DNA of 64,000 nucleotides from SZUA-430 sp964483585 (GCA_964483585.1 CAZABH010000005.1:1-64000), one strand, 5' to 3'; shown: positions 8,081 to 17,588, numbered from the stretch's first letter. Numbers and translations: made by a program. The notes: a model not told the origin generated them from the letters alone.

Positions 8081-8111
8081 CCTGTTGTTTCGCGCGCGTG
8101 CTGCGCTGCGC

Positions 8112-11100
8112 TTACCAGAAGATCCTCAGACCCGCCTGGCCATCGACGCCCGACACGCTGGTGTCGAGGCCTTCGACCATGCCGACATCGGCGAAGAGGC
8201 CGATCTTCTCGGAGAGGTTCGCCTCGAAGCCGGCGCGCGCGCCAAGCAGGCTTGCCGCCGTGTCAGCTGCAACCGCCACGGTGCCAAGCGAGACGGTGTT
8301 GCCGCCATCGAGGTCATCCGACCACGAGACCGAGACGAACGGACGGAAGGCAGGCATCGTGCCGGCAAGCTTGGCCCCGAGGCCCGCGCGCCAGTTGCTT
8401 TCCTCCGCAGTCACGCCAGCCAGGATGCAGGCATCGCTGCAGGTCGTGCCGTCATAGTTGATCTCGCCCGACACGCCCAGCTGCCACTCGGTGCCCAGCG
8501 CCCACTGGCGACCGACCATCAGCGAGCCGACCAGGCCGTCGACCGTTGCCGCCTTCACGCCCGACACTGTCCCCGTATGGGTCCAATCCGTCGTCGCATA
8601 GCCGGCCGAGAGGTTCACGAACATCCCGTCCTTCGCATAGGCAGCCTGCGCCTCGATCAGGCCGAGATCACCGTCGAGACGGCTGACACCTGCCAGCGTG
8701 GTGATGTCCACTTCCGTGCTGCCAAAGCCGCCGACCAGTCCAAGCCGCAGGTCTGCACCCGAGGCCAGGTCAATGCCACCAGCGGTACAGGTGTAGTCCT
8801 GGTCCATCTGGAGGCCGGTGTCCGCGCCGCTCTCGATCGAGCCGGTACCGTACTTGGCCCAGGCCCGCTTGCCGCCAGCGACTGCACCCTGCGCCGAGTT
8901 GCGTTCCTCGCCGCGGTGGCAGCGCGCCAGAAGCGTACGGCTGGAGGCCAGCATTGCCGCGTGGCCCGCGATCTCGTCACGCGCCGTCGACTGCAGGAAG
9001 TAGCCATCCAGCGAACCGGAGTAGTTCGGCAGGTAGCTGAGCAGGTACTGCACGCCACCCTGAACGACCGGTCCACCCAGGACAAAGGCGCCCGCGCTGG
9101 TCGTCCCGCCGACACGCACCAGCTCGATGCCATTGCCCGTCGTCAGGGCCGCGGGTGTCGAGGGTGCGACCGCCAGGATGTTGATCGTGCTGACGCCCGT
9201 CACGTTCCCGGTGATATTCAGGAAGTCATGCGTGGTGCCATTGACCGGCGCGGCCGCATTGCTGAACTGCACCTCGACATTCAGGATGCCGCCACCCGTG
9301 AAGTTGCCGGCGACGGTCGTCGTGCCGGGCGAGTTGCCCGAAGAAAGTGCACCGCCTGCATTCAGGGTCAGGTTGCCGCCAATCGCCGTGTTGCCCGAAA
9401 GCGTGCCACCTGAATTGACCAGTACGCTGCCAGCCGTCGAGCCGTTGACGTTCAGCGTGCCGCCGCTGACCGTGGTCAGGCCCGTGTGGGCGAGAGCGCC
9501 CGTCGACAGCGTGCCAGCGCCAGCCTTGGTCAGACCGCCTGTGCCCGCGGTGGTGCCTGTGAAGGCGCCGCTGCCGGATGTCAGCGTATTGGCGCCAAGA
9601 ACAACCGAACCCGCACCCGAGAGGCCACCGATGGTTTCGTTGGCGCCGAGCGACAGTGTCGCCCCCGAGGCCACCGTCACCGCACTCGCGTCACCGATGG
9701 CTGCACCACCCGACGTCGCCAGCGTGCCGGCGCTGATCGTGGTCGCACCCGAATAGGTGTTCGCGCCCGAGAGCGTCAGCGTGCCCGCGCCAAGCTTGGT
9801 CAGGCCGCCCGTTCCCGTGACCGCGCCCGAGAGCGCAGTCGACGATCCGTCGCCACCCGACGTCAGCGTGAAAGCGCCAAGGCCAACCGAACCCGCGCCA
9901 GCGATGCTGGCGACGGTCTCGTTGGCGCCGAGCGACAACGTTGCGCCCGAGGCGACCGTGACCGCCGACGTGTCGGCGATGGCGGCGCCACCGGCAGTCG
10001 CCAGCGTACCGGCGTTGATCGTCGTTGCGCCCGTGTAGGTGTTGGCGCCCGAGAGCGTCATCGTTCCCGTGCCTGCCTTCGTCAGGCCACCCGTCCCCGA
10101 CATCGCGCCCGAGAAGGTGGTCGAGCCATTATTGCCACCCGCTGTGAGCGTATTGGCACCCAGGCCAACCGCGCCCGCACCGGCCAGGCTGCCGATCGTC
10201 TCGTTGGCGCCGAGCGAAAGGGTCGCGCCCGAGGCCACGGTCACCGCAAGGGCGTCAGCCAGAGCAGCGCCTCCCAGCAGGGACACCTCGCCGGCATTCA
10301 CGGCAAGCCCGCCGGTGAATGTGTTCGTGCCCGACAGTGTCAGCGTGCCCGCACCGGCTTTCGTCAGCCAGCCCGTACCCGTCAGGTCGCCCGACCACGT
10401 GGCGCCAAGCCCGTTGGTGTTGATGGTAGCGCCGGTCAGCTGCGTTGCACCGGTCAGCGTTGCGTCAGCCGTCGTGGTCAGGGCGCTGCCCGAAACCATG
10501 ATCGTGCCGTTGCCGAAGTTGAACTGGTAGGTACCCGTGCCGCCTGCATAGTACTCCTGCAGGCTGGCGCCACCGATCGTCAGCTGTCCGCCGTTCAGGT
10601 TGAAGATGCTGTCAACGGCCGCGTTGTTGTCGAACGCAGCGAGGAAGAATTCAGCGCTCGCTCCAACCCGTAGCTCGCCACCCGTCATGTTGATCGTGCT
10701 GAGTGTCGTCTCGCCGCCGGCAAAGCCCGTGCTGTCGCGGTCACCATTGACAAGGTCGCCCGTCTGAACATCGACAAGACCAGTGCCGCTGATGTTCAGC
10801 GTACCGTTCGTCGTGGCGTCCGTTGCCGAGGATGTCGAACGGCTGACGCCCCAGAGTCCCGAGTTGACCGGATCCGCGGCATCGCCGAATTGCAGCACGC
10901 CACCCGAGATGTTGTATGTGCCGTCGCCGCCCTGGTTGCCCACGGCGAAGGATGCAGGCGAAACGCCCACAGTACCCGCCACCTTGATCGTGCCGCCCGT
11001 GTGGTTCACGACACCCGTGCCGCCGAAATCGCCCACGCTCATGCGCGCGCAGCCGGAATCGCCCGGCAGGACGCAGGTGCCCGTGACATTCAGGGTGCCG

Positions 11101-13898
11101 CCGCTCATCGCGAAGATCGCGCTGTAGCCGGTCCCCGTGCCCACGATCGGCGCCTTGATGGTGGAGGTGCCGCTGGTATGCGCAGTGACGCCACCAATCA
11201 GATAGAAATCACCCTCGGCCATGGTAAGGCCATCAACGGTCATGGTCGCCGGACCCGCCTTGAGCAGGAAGCCAGCGAAGGGCGAATTGACCGTGCCTGC
11301 GATCGCCGAGTCAACCAGATCGCCAACCACAAGGCCTGTTCCGGCGCTGGTGACGTTCAGCGTGCTGCCCGCGGCCATGTTGAGCCCGCCGACAATCTCG
11401 AAGGTCCCCGGCGCCATGGCGCCAAGCGTGAGCGTGCCGCCCGAGGCGATCGAGACCGCGTTGGTATCGGCAATCGCCGTCGTTCCGCTCGTCGCAACCG
11501 TGCCGGCATTGATCAGCAGTCCGCCGGTGAACGTATTTGTGCCCGACAGCGTCATCGTGCCGGTACCAACCTTGGTCACGCTGCCCGCGCCTGAAATGGC
11601 GCCAGAGAATGCTGTGGAGGTATTGTTTCCGCCCGTCGTCAGATTGTTGGCACCCATCGAGACGCTGCCAGCGCCCGCAAGGCTGCCAATGGTCTCGGAA
11701 GCCGAAAGGGCAAGCGTGGCGCCCGAGGCAACCGATACGGCCGAGGCGTCGTTGATGGCGCTGCCGCCGGACGCCGTCAGGGTGCCGGCGGTCACTGTCA
11801 CGGCGCCGGTGAGCGCATTCGTGCCCGTCAGCGTGACATTGCTGCTGCCAGTCTTCTCGAGCGCCTCGAACGACTGATAGACGGGTCCGAGCGCGCTGGT
11901 GTTGAAGCTGAAATTCGTGGTGCCGCCCAGCTGCAGCGTATCGCTGCCGTCCTGTGCGTCGATGGGGATGAGCTGGTCGATCGTGGAGTCGACAAGGCAG
12001 ACATCTGCGAGTGCGCTGGTCTGGCAATGACCGCTCACCAGGAAGAAGCCATCCGTCGTGCCCGCATAGTCCTGCCGGTAGCGCAGCGAGAATGTATAGC
12101 CGTTGGCGATGAACTGGCTCATCGTGAAGGCGTTGGAGGACACCGATCCGCCCACGGTCACCAGCGCCATGCCAAGCCCCGTCGTGGGGACGGCTGTGCC
12201 GGGATTGACCTGGGTCAGCGTGATGGACGTCGAGGTTCCGGTCACATTGCCCGCAACGTTCAACTGGTCGAATGTCGTACCCGCACCCGGGGCAAGGGAA
12301 GCCAGATCAGCTTCCATTGTCAGGATGCCGCCGGCGCCAACATAGGATCCGACATTGATGATGCCGGGCGAGTTACCGGGTCCTACATTGCCGCCGTTCA
12401 GCAGGGACCCCGACAAGTCGCCGTTGCCACCCAAGGTACCGCCAGCCTGGACTTCCGTATTGCCTGTGATCACGTAGGGCGAACCCGTCGTTCCGCCCTC
12501 GACCGAGCCGCCTGCACCGACCAGCGTGTTGCCACTGATGGTGGTGTTGTCGCCCAGCTGCACAGTGCTGCCGCCCGAGGCGGTGAGCGTATTGCCGTTG
12601 TCGTCCTGGCCCGTCACTGTGGCACCGGAACCGACCACGATATTGCTGCCCGACGTCTGAGAGATATAGCCGGGGTTGGCAGGGGCCGTGAAGGTGCCTT
12701 CGGTGTTGGCGCCAGCGCCACCCTGGATGTTCACGAAGCCGCTCAGGTTGACAAGGCCGTTACCCGCGCCACTTCCGCTGACAAAGGTTTCGGTGCCGCC
12801 AACCTGGATCGGTCCACCGATGATCGTATTCGCCGTGATATCCAGATTGGAAAACACAATCGGCCCGTTGGGATGCGCATCATGCAGGTCGCGCACATAG
12901 ATCGCGCAGCCGGTGCCACATGTGAACGTGCCTGTACCCGCCGTTGTTGTCGTAATCGTATTTCCGATCACGTCGACATCAAACGTCACACCTGTTGACT
13001 GCGGAGCAGTAGAGCCCGTGTTCAGCACGATACCCTGGATGACATTGCTGACCGTGTTGCCCGAAATGTCGAGGTTCGTGATCGTCCGCTGACTCAGCGG
13101 GGTGATGCCGCGATAGGCGCCGGAGACCGAGTTGTTCGAGATATTGACGTCTGAAACTTCGCGGTCGCTCATCGACACCTGGATAATCCAGGGCGCGGCC
13201 GACGACGCAGCGAACGGATCTGTCGGGTCGACAAGTCCCATGTTGATGGTATTGCCCGTCACGGTGGCATTCTGCACGCCGTCCAGGTTGATGCCGCGGC
13301 GCCCGGTCGAGCCGGCCGCGTCGTGGTTGACGACGTTGTTTGTAACGGTCAGGCCGGTGACATTGAACAGCACCATGCCCGTGAGACTGTTGCCGGTGAT
13401 GTTCTCGATCTTGTTGTTGCTGATGGTCCAGTTGTCGCTGCCAATGCCGCCGCCCGTTCCCAGGCCCAGGCGAATGGCGCTGTCGGTCGTGTTCTGGATC
13501 AGGTTGTTCTGAATGACGAGGTTGTCATAGGCGTTCGCTGCCGACTCGCCTTTGACGGCAGAGGCGCCGCCATTGAATCGCAGGCCATCGATCGTGATGT
13601 TGTTTGACGCAACAGTGAAGGCGCCGTTGATCGTGCTCTCGGCGCCGCGCGTGGCATTTCCTGACACGCCGAAATTCGCACCCTGGAACGTGAGCGCCTT
13701 GTTGATCGTGACGTTTTCAGTGTAGGTGCCGGCTGCAATGACGATGATGTCGCCGGCCGAGGCAGCATTGACGGCCGCCTGAATGCTTTCCCCGGGATTG
13801 ACATAGATGGTGGCCGCCATCGCGTGCTGGGCAGCAGCGAGCGCCGCCGCACTTACAAACACAGACACGAGCAGTTTCTGACGAAGACCCAGCTTCAT
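8112..13898 (-). CDS. Large autotransporter (type Va secretion) with passenger beta-helix
   Basis: This 1928-residue surface protein has a signal peptide (1-28, ending AMA), then a right-handed parallel beta-helix with a pectate-lyase-like start (IYVNPGESIQAAVNAASAGD, about 30-400, rich in Asn ladders). It continues with autotransporter-associated strand repeats (LSGTNTFTGG, AGTLATSGG, about 700-1600) and a C-terminal beta-barrel (about 1640-1928) ending in an aromatic residue (GLRIFW) as required for BAM-dependent insertion. Three near-identical 94-residue units lie around residues 1190-1470. The passenger is probably displayed for adhesion or biofilm formation; no enzymatic site was recognised. 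Confidence 0.9.
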   Translation of the reverse strand: MKLGLRQKLLVSVFVSAAALAAAQHAMAATIYVNPGESIQAAVNAASAGDIIVIAAGTYTENVTINKALTFQGANFGVSGNATRGAESTINGAFTVASNNITIDGLRFNGGASAVKGESAANAYDNLVIQNNLIQNTTDSAIRLGLGTGGGIGSDNWTISNNKIENITGNSLTGMVLFNVTGLTVTNNVVNHDAAGSTGRRGINLDGVQNATVTGNTINMGLVDPTDPFAASSAAPWIIQVSMSDREVSDVNISNNSVSGAYRGITPLSQRTITNLDISGNTVSNVIQGIVLNTGSTAPQSTGVTFDVDVIGNTITTTTAGTGTFTCGTGCAIYVRDLHDAHPNGPIVFSNLDITANTIIGGPIQVGGTETFVSGSGAGNGLVNLSGFVNIQGGAGANTEGTFTAPANPGYISQTSGSNIVVGSGATVTGQDDNGNTLTASGGSTVQLGDNTTISGNTLVGAGGSVEGGTTGSPYVITGNTEVQAGGTLGGNGDLSGSLLNGGNVGPGNSPGIINVGSYVGAGGILTMEADLASLAPGAGTTFDQLNVAGNVTGTSTSITLTQVNPGTAVPTTGLGMALVTVGGSVSSNAFTMSQFIANGYTFSLRYRQDYAGTTDGFFLVSGHCQTSALADVCLVDSTIDQLIPIDAQDGSDTLQLGGTTNFSFNTSALGPVYQSFEALEKTGSSNVTLTGTNALTGAVTVTAGTLTASGGSAINDASAVSVASGATLALSASETIGSLAGAGSVSMGANNLTTGGNNTSTAFSGAISGAGSVTKVGTGTMTLSGTNTFTGGLLINAGTVATSGTTAIADTNAVSIASGGTLTLGAMAPGTFEIVGGLNMAAGSTLNVTSAGTGLVVGDLVDSAIAGTVNSPFAGFLLKAGPATMTVDGLTMAEGDFYLIGGVTAHTSGTSTIKAPIVGTGTGYSAIFAMSGGTLNVTGTCVLPGDSGCARMSVGDFGGTGVVNHTGGTIKVAGTVGVSPASFAVGNQGGDGTYNISGGVLQFGDAADPVNSGLWGVSRSTSSATDATTNGTLNISGTGLVDVQTGDLVNGDRDSTGFAGGETTLSTINMTGGELRVGASAEFFLAAFDNNAAVDSIFNLNGGQLTIGGASLQEYYAGGTGTYQFNFGNGTIMVSGSALTTTADATLTGATQLTGATINTNGLGATWSGDLTGTGWLTKAGAGTLTLSGTNTFTGGLAVNAGEVSLLGGAALADALAVTVASGATLSLGANETIGSLAGAGAVGLGANTLTAGGNNGSTTFSGAMSGTGGLTKAGTGTMTLSGANTYTGATTINAGTLATAGGAAIADTSAVTVASGATLSLGANETVASIAGAGSVGLGAFTLTSGGDGSSTALSGAVTGTGGLTKLGAGTLTLSGANTYSGATTISAGTLATSGGAAIGDASAVTVASGATLSLGANETIGGLSGAGSVVLGANTLTSGSGAFTGTTAGTGGLTKAGAGTLSTGALAHTGLTTVSGGTLNVNGSTAGSVLVNSGGTLSGNTAIGGNLTLNAGGALSSGNSPGTTTVAGNFTGGGILNVEVQFSNAAAPVNGTTHDFLNITGNVTGVSTINILAVAPSTPAALTTGNGIELVRVGGTTSAGAFVLGGPVVQGGVQYLLSYLPNYSGSLDGYFLQSTARDEIAGHAAMLASSRTLLARCHRGEERNSAQGAVAGGKRAWAKYGTGSIESGADTGLQMDQDYTCTAGGIDLASGADLRLGLVGGFGSTEVDITTLAGVSRLDGDLGLIEAQAAYAKDGMFVNLSAGYATTDWTHTGTVSGVKAATVDGLVGSLMVGRQWALGTEWQLGVSGEINYDGTTCSDACILAGVTAEESNWRAGLGAKLAGTMPAFRPFVSVSWSDDLDGGNTVSLGTVAVAADTAASLLGARAGFEANLSEKIGLFADVGMVEGLDTSVSGVDGQAGLRIFW
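9485..10331 (-). repeat. Three tandem 282-bp coding repeats in the autotransporter
   Basis: The codons for SAVTVASGATLSLGANET-type sequence recur at about 9667, 9949 and 10231, exactly 282 bp (94 residues) apart. Each unit carries the block GLTKAGTGTMTLSG followed by a GATT-type strand. A more diverged pair of units lies near 11440 and 11725. Boundaries are approximate. Confidence 0.75.
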
Positions 13899-14049
13899 GA
13901 CCCCAATCCCCCATTAAACTTAAAGTTGCACTTCGAGACGTTGCGAAGTGTAACAGGGGGGGGAGGTGTGCGTGCGGGTAGATAGTCGGCGCGAGGTCGA
14001 ATCAGTCCGGCATGTGCCTCATGAGCAACAACGGGGATTTTGCAAGGGG

Positions 14050-14132
14050 TTTTTGGTGACAGTGCACTCAATTCACGCGCGAGCACGGCGCGGAACTTCC
14101 CCTTTTTGGAGAATTCAGGACACTTTCACCGG
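14050..14132. repeat. Palindromic repeat copy B (GGTGACAGTGCACT family), degenerate right arm
   Basis: The left arm (14050-14074) matches the family consensus. The right arm (GAATTCAGGACACTTTCACC, 14111-14130) is inverted but has about four changes. The outer right end overlaps the last codon and TGA stop of the Doc toxin gene. It lies between the autotransporter start and the toxin gene end. Confidence 0.65.
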
Positions 14133-14518
14133 TCGGCGCCCCGCACATGGCTGCGAAGCCACCGGGCAAAGTCTTCTTCGCCGGTGTCGCCGGACGCGAG
14201 CGACAGGATAGCCGTGGTCGCCTCAACCTCGCCCGCGATCAGGTCGCTACCGTTCACCTTCAGGAAAACATAGGCCGCGAGCAGGCCCCCCCGCTTGTTC
14301 CCGTCGACGAAAGGATGATTGCGGATGATGCCGAACGCATAGGCTGCGGCCAGGCGGCATAGGTCCGACTCGCCATCGGCGTGGAGGTTCTCAGCCCGCG
14401 CGAGTGCCGATGCCAGAAGCCCTTCGTCGCGAACGCCGACTGCGCCGCCGTGCTCCGCAAGCTGCATCTCGTGAACCGCGAGAATGACGTCCTTGCGCAG
14501 CCAGACAGGCGAACTCAC
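14126..14518 (-). CDS. doc: Doc/Fic-type toxin of a type II toxin-antitoxin pair
   Basis: This 130-residue Fic-fold protein carries the Doc-type active-site motif HPFVDGNKRGG (about residues 68-78). Doc phosphorylates, rather than AMPylates, elongation factor Tu and so stops translation. The size matches the family (about 120-130). It overlaps the upstream antitoxin gene by four bases (ATGA at 14515-14518), so the pair is co-translated with the antitoxin first. Its last codon and stop are provided by the end of palindromic repeat B. Confidence 0.9.
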   Translation of the reverse strand: MSSPVWLRKDVILAVHEMQLAEHGGAVGVRDEGLLASALARAENLHADGESDLCRLAAAYAFGIIRNHPFVDGNKRGGLLAAYVFLKVNGSDLIAGEVEATTAILSLASGDTGEEDFARWLRSHVRGADR

Positions 14519-14742
14519 TTGGCGAGTTCGCGCAGCGCGTTCCGGTACTGGGCCATGCCGTCCCGCGCGGCCCGCATCTGCGCGTCGAAGGCTGGGTCAT
14601 AGGGCGTTATCCGCAAGGATCCGTCCGGCGTCTCCGTCAGGAAGAGCGCGTCGCCGTCCTTCACATTCAAGCGGGCCAGCATCTCCTTGGGCAGAACGAC
14701 GCCTAGGGAATTGCCGACGGGGCGGATCTTGAGGGTTGTCAT
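14515..14742 (-). CDS. AbrB/MazE-like antitoxin
   Basis: This 75-residue protein has an N-terminal swapped-hairpin AbrB fold (KIRPVGNSLGVVLPKEML, then VKDGDALFL) that binds DNA as a dimer. Its C-terminal tail (about 50-75) would wrap and neutralise Doc. The start at 14742 is used because the frame upstream runs into operator and repeat DNA. Classical Doc is partnered by Phd; pairing with an AbrB-fold antitoxin is a known alternative. A palindrome at 14761-14780 just upstream is the likely autoregulatory site. Confidence 0.88.
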   Translation of the reverse strand: MTTLKIRPVGNSLGVVLPKEMLARLNVKDGDALFLTETPDGSLRITPYDPAFDAQMRAARDGMAQYRNALRELAK

Positions 14743-14760
14743 GTCGCCTCCATCAAGCAT

Positions 14761-14780
14761 GTTATTACGTAAGTAATAAC
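14761..14780 (-). promoter_or_regulatory. Palindromic operator of the AbrB-Doc operon
   Basis: A perfect inverted repeat with 8-bp arms GTTATTAC and GTAATAAC around a GTAA spacer sits 19 bases before the antitoxin start. It is AT-rich against a GC-rich background. It is a probable binding site for the AbrB-fold antitoxin or its complex with Doc. Confidence 0.65.
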
Positions 14781-14813
14781 ACTCTGTTGCCATCGGGACA
14801 AGCGATTTCGTTA

Positions 14814-14899
14814 ATTTCGGTGACAGTGCACTCAATTCCCAGCAGCTGGTGGCTATCTTGTCGAAGTTGAGCAGGAATTGAGTGCACTGTCACCGAAAT
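14814..14899. repeat. Palindromic repeat copy C (GGTGACAGTGCACT family), perfect arms
   Basis: The two 26-bp arms (14814-14839 and 14874-14899) are exact inverted complements around a 34-base centre. Total length is 86 bp, near copy A's 88. It lies between the antitoxin promoter and the 3' end of the acyl-CoA synthetase gene, directly beside the assembly gap, and may have caused the contig break. Confidence 0.85.
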
Positions 14900-14900
14900 C

Positions 14901-15110
14901 AACGCCTCACACCCGGCTCTTGCGCCCCTCCCAGAAGGGCTTGCGCAGGTCGCGCNNNNNNNNNNNNNNNNNNNNNNNNNNNNNNNNNNNNNNNNNNNNN
15001 NNNNNNNNNNNNNNNNNNNNNNNNNNNNNNNNNNNNNNNNNNNNNNNNNNNNNNNAACGCCTCACACCCGGCTCTTGCGCCCCTCCCAGAAGGGCTTGCG
15101 CAGGTCGCGC
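14901..15110. other. Assembly gap: 100 N flanked by an exact 55-bp duplication
   Basis: Bases 14901-14955 and 15056-15110 are identical (both start AACGCCTCACACCCGGCTC) and surround exactly 100 N. Both copies encode the C-terminus and stop of the acyl-CoA synthetase. A 55-bp overlap equals a common de Bruijn k-mer size, so two contigs sharing a k-mer end were probably joined with a default gap. The true sequence most likely has one copy and no gap. Confidence 0.85.
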
Positions 15111-16612
15111 TTGAGGATCTTGCCGGAGCCGTTGCGCGGGATCTCGTCCATGAAGGACAGCGAGCGCGGCACCTTGTAGCCGGCCAGCTTCGTCCGCGCA
15201 TAGGCCGTGATCTCGTCCTTCGAGAGGTTCGCGCCCTTGCGCAGCACCAGGATCGCGTGCACGGCCTCACCCCATTCCTCGTCGGGTATACCGAACACGG
15301 CCACGTCGTTGATGTCGGCGTGCTCCTCGAGCGCGGCCTCGATCTCGGCCGGATAGATGTTCACCCCGCCCGAGATGATCATGTCCTTCTTGCGGTCGCA
15401 GATATAGTAGAAGCCCTCGTCATCCCGATAGGCGATGTCGCCGACCGTCTGCCAGCCATCGCGCCGGTCGGCCAGGTACTTCTCGTGCGCCTTGTGATAG
15501 GTCGAGAACATGTTTCCGCTCTTCACATAGAGCTCGCCCTCGGTATTGGCGGCGGTCACCGGTTGGCCCTGCTCGTCGAACAGCATGATCTCGACGCCCG
15601 GCGCCGGCCGCCCGCACGAGCCCGGCTTCGACAGCTGGTGCTCGGGGCGCAGGAGCGTGTTCACGCCCAGCTCGGTCGAGCCATAGACCTCGAACAGCGA
15701 CAGCTTGGGGAAGCGCGAGAGATAAAGCTGCTTCAGCGCAAACGACCAGGGTGCTGCATTGGCGATCATGCGCGCCATCGAGCTGACATCGTATTTCCGG
15801 AAAATCTCCTCCGGCAGCTGGCAGATGCGCCGGATCGGTGTCGGCGCCGCGAAGGTCGTGGTGACACGGTATTTCTCGACCAGGCGCAGCCAGTCCTCCT
15901 CGTCATACTTATGCTGCAGCACGCAAGTGTGCCCCTGGCGCAGCGAGGTGGCAAGGAACCCGCCCGGCCCTGAATGATAGAGCGGGCCCGTCGTGATGTA
16001 GACATCGTCGGGCTTGTAGCCGATCTCGGCCCAGAGCGCGGCCGTCTGCTGCGGGTTGCCCAGCGACGAGCGCACGGCGCCTTTGGGTTTGCCCGTGGTG
16101 CCTGAGGTGTAGATCATGGTCATCGCCTCGCCGGGCGGGCCCGAGAGGTCGGGTGGTGTCCCCGGAATGCCTGCCAGCAACCCCACAAGCGCCTCCTGGC
16201 CGGGCAGGGCAGGGCCATCGAACACGATCACGTGGCGCACCTTGGGTGTCTCGCCGCGGATCTTCGCAAACAGCGGTGCGAACTCGGCATCGGTGAACAC
16301 GATCCCGGAATCCGAGTTGTCGACGACATAGCTCGCCTCCTCCTCGGTCAGCCGATAGTTCAGCGGCACACCCACCGCGCCCACCTTGCGCACGGCGTTC
16401 GTCATTGCGACAAGCCAGCAGGAATTCTGTCCGCAGCTCAAGACCCGGTCATTGCCCTTGACGCCGAGCTGCACAAGCAGCCGCGCCAGCTGGTTCGCGC
16501 GCGCCTCGAGGTCGGCAAAGGTCCACTTGTCCACGCGCCCGCCGGGCCGATCGTCGACCAGCGCCACCCGCGGCCCAAGCTTCGCCGCAAGTTCAGTCAG
16601 GATGTCGGTCAT
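15062..16612 (-). CDS. Acyl-CoA synthetase (AMP-forming, class I adenylate-forming)
   Basis: This 516-residue enzyme would activate a carboxylic acid with ATP and CoA. Signatures are the P-loop-like YTSGTTGKPKGAV (about 168-180), the A5 region YGSTELG (about 311-317), the hinge-domain motif DRKKDMIISGGVNIYPAEIE (about 407-426) and the catalytic C-terminal lysine in PRNGSGKILKRDLR. Overall form is close to fatty-acyl or bile-acid/steroid CoA ligases; the substrate cannot be told. The 3' end lies beside the assembly gap, but the second copy of the duplicated segment gives an intact C-terminus. It reads away from the neighbouring outer-membrane protein gene on the same strand. Confidence 0.9.
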   Translation of the reverse strand: MTDILTELAAKLGPRVALVDDRPGGRVDKWTFADLEARANQLARLLVQLGVKGNDRVLSCGQNSCWLVAMTNAVRKVGAVGVPLNYRLTEEEASYVVDNSDSGIVFTDAEFAPLFAKIRGETPKVRHVIVFDGPALPGQEALVGLLAGIPGTPPDLSGPPGEAMTMIYTSGTTGKPKGAVRSSLGNPQQTAALWAEIGYKPDDVYITTGPLYHSGPGGFLATSLRQGHTCVLQHKYDEEDWLRLVEKYRVTTTFAAPTPIRRICQLPEEIFRKYDVSSMARMIANAAPWSFALKQLYLSRFPKLSLFEVYGSTELGVNTLLRPEHQLSKPGSCGRPAPGVEIMLFDEQGQPVTAANTEGELYVKSGNMFSTYHKAHEKYLADRRDGWQTVGDIAYRDDEGFYYICDRKKDMIISGGVNIYPAEIEAALEEHADINDVAVFGIPDEEWGEAVHAILVLRKGANLSKDEITAYARTKLAGYKVPRSLSFMDEIPRNGSGKILKRDLRKPFWEGRKSRV

Positions 16613-16690
16613 GAAAATCCCCGCAGTGGCTGGTCACGTCGCGACCAGCTTAAACGTGGGGACAAGGGAAGGCGAGGGGCCTCGCCCCGA

Positions 16691-17368
16691 TCAGGGCGTC
16701 GGCATCGGCACGGTCGCTGCCGTGTCGAACGAGAACCGCAGCCCGATCGTGGCGACATGCGCGCCGAAGTCGTCAAGCGCATAGCTCTCGCGCGCGGGCT
16801 CCGAGGTGAGGCGTGACGCAAGGTCCGCCCCTTCCGTGAAGCGATAGCGATAGTCGAAGGTCAGGTCCAGCTGCGGCGTCAGCTCGAAGGAAAGCCCCGC
16901 AATGCCCTGCAGCGCAAGGCTCCAGTCCGTATCATCGAAGCCCAGCGAGTCGATCTGAAGGGTTGTCCGGTCAGCCCCGATGCCGCCACCCAGCGACAGG
17001 TTGATCGAGCGCGACAGGCGCACATCGTGGATGACATTGAAGGACAGCGTCCACGCATCGAGATCGATGGCGATGCCGGTATCGACCGCGTTCTGACGAT
17101 ACCCGCCCTCGACCTCGACCCGCCAGGTCGCCAGCGCATAGCCCGTTGATGCCAGGATGGCCCAGCCCTCGTCGATCGCCCAAGTGCCGCCAAGCGCTGC
17201 GTCTGCGGCCGGCGCATCGCGATCACGAAGGCCGGTGAAATCGATGTCGTCGACCAGGTTCCCGCCGCCGGAAACACCGACATACCAACCTTGTCCCGCC
17301 TGGGCTGGCATGGAAAGGGCAAGCGCGGCCGCGCAAGCAGCACCAGCCATAAGAGAGCGCGCGGTCAT
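16691..17368 (-). CDS. Outer-membrane beta-barrel protein (OmpA N-domain-like)
   Basis: This 225-residue protein has a signal peptide (1-24, ending AQA) followed by GWYVGVSGGGNLV and alternating amphipathic strands of an 8-stranded barrel. It lacks the peptidoglycan-binding OmpA domain. Its barrel is clearly related to the N-terminal half of the OmpA-family protein at 20583-21593: both share GWYVG, TGYAL or VGYAL, an LQGIAG/AQGIAG strand and an LDLTFDYRYRF/WDLTANYRYMY strand. The two are probably paralogues. Function is structural or unknown. Confidence 0.8.
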   Translation of the reverse strand: MTARSLMAGAACAAALALSMPAQAGQGWYVGVSGGGNLVDDIDFTGLRDRDAPAADAALGGTWAIDEGWAILASTGYALATWRVEVEGGYRQNAVDTGIAIDLDAWTLSFNVIHDVRLSRSINLSLGGGIGADRTTLQIDSLGFDDTDWSLALQGIAGLSFELTPQLDLTFDYRYRFTEGADLASRLTSEPARESYALDDFGAHVATIGLRFSFDTAATVPMPTP

Positions 17369-17588
17369 GGATCACCTCTGTTCAGCGAATCGATCAACGT
17401 TCAAAGCATTAAATGGGGCCGCGCCATCGCGCCCGTCAATCCTGGCAGGTGCGTTGCACCCCTCGCTCCGTTGAACGAGATCAAACGATACGTCACGTCG
17501 TTGCAAAATTCGCACGTCGCTCGCAAACGTTGAGTCGGAACGCAATCGTCGCACCCGCACGCGAATCGAATCAGTTATCCCCATTCGC

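Noticed and set aside
8067..13607. Several long + strand frames opposite the autotransporter
   Set aside because: They mirror the repetitive passenger sequence and have no independent start signals or domains.
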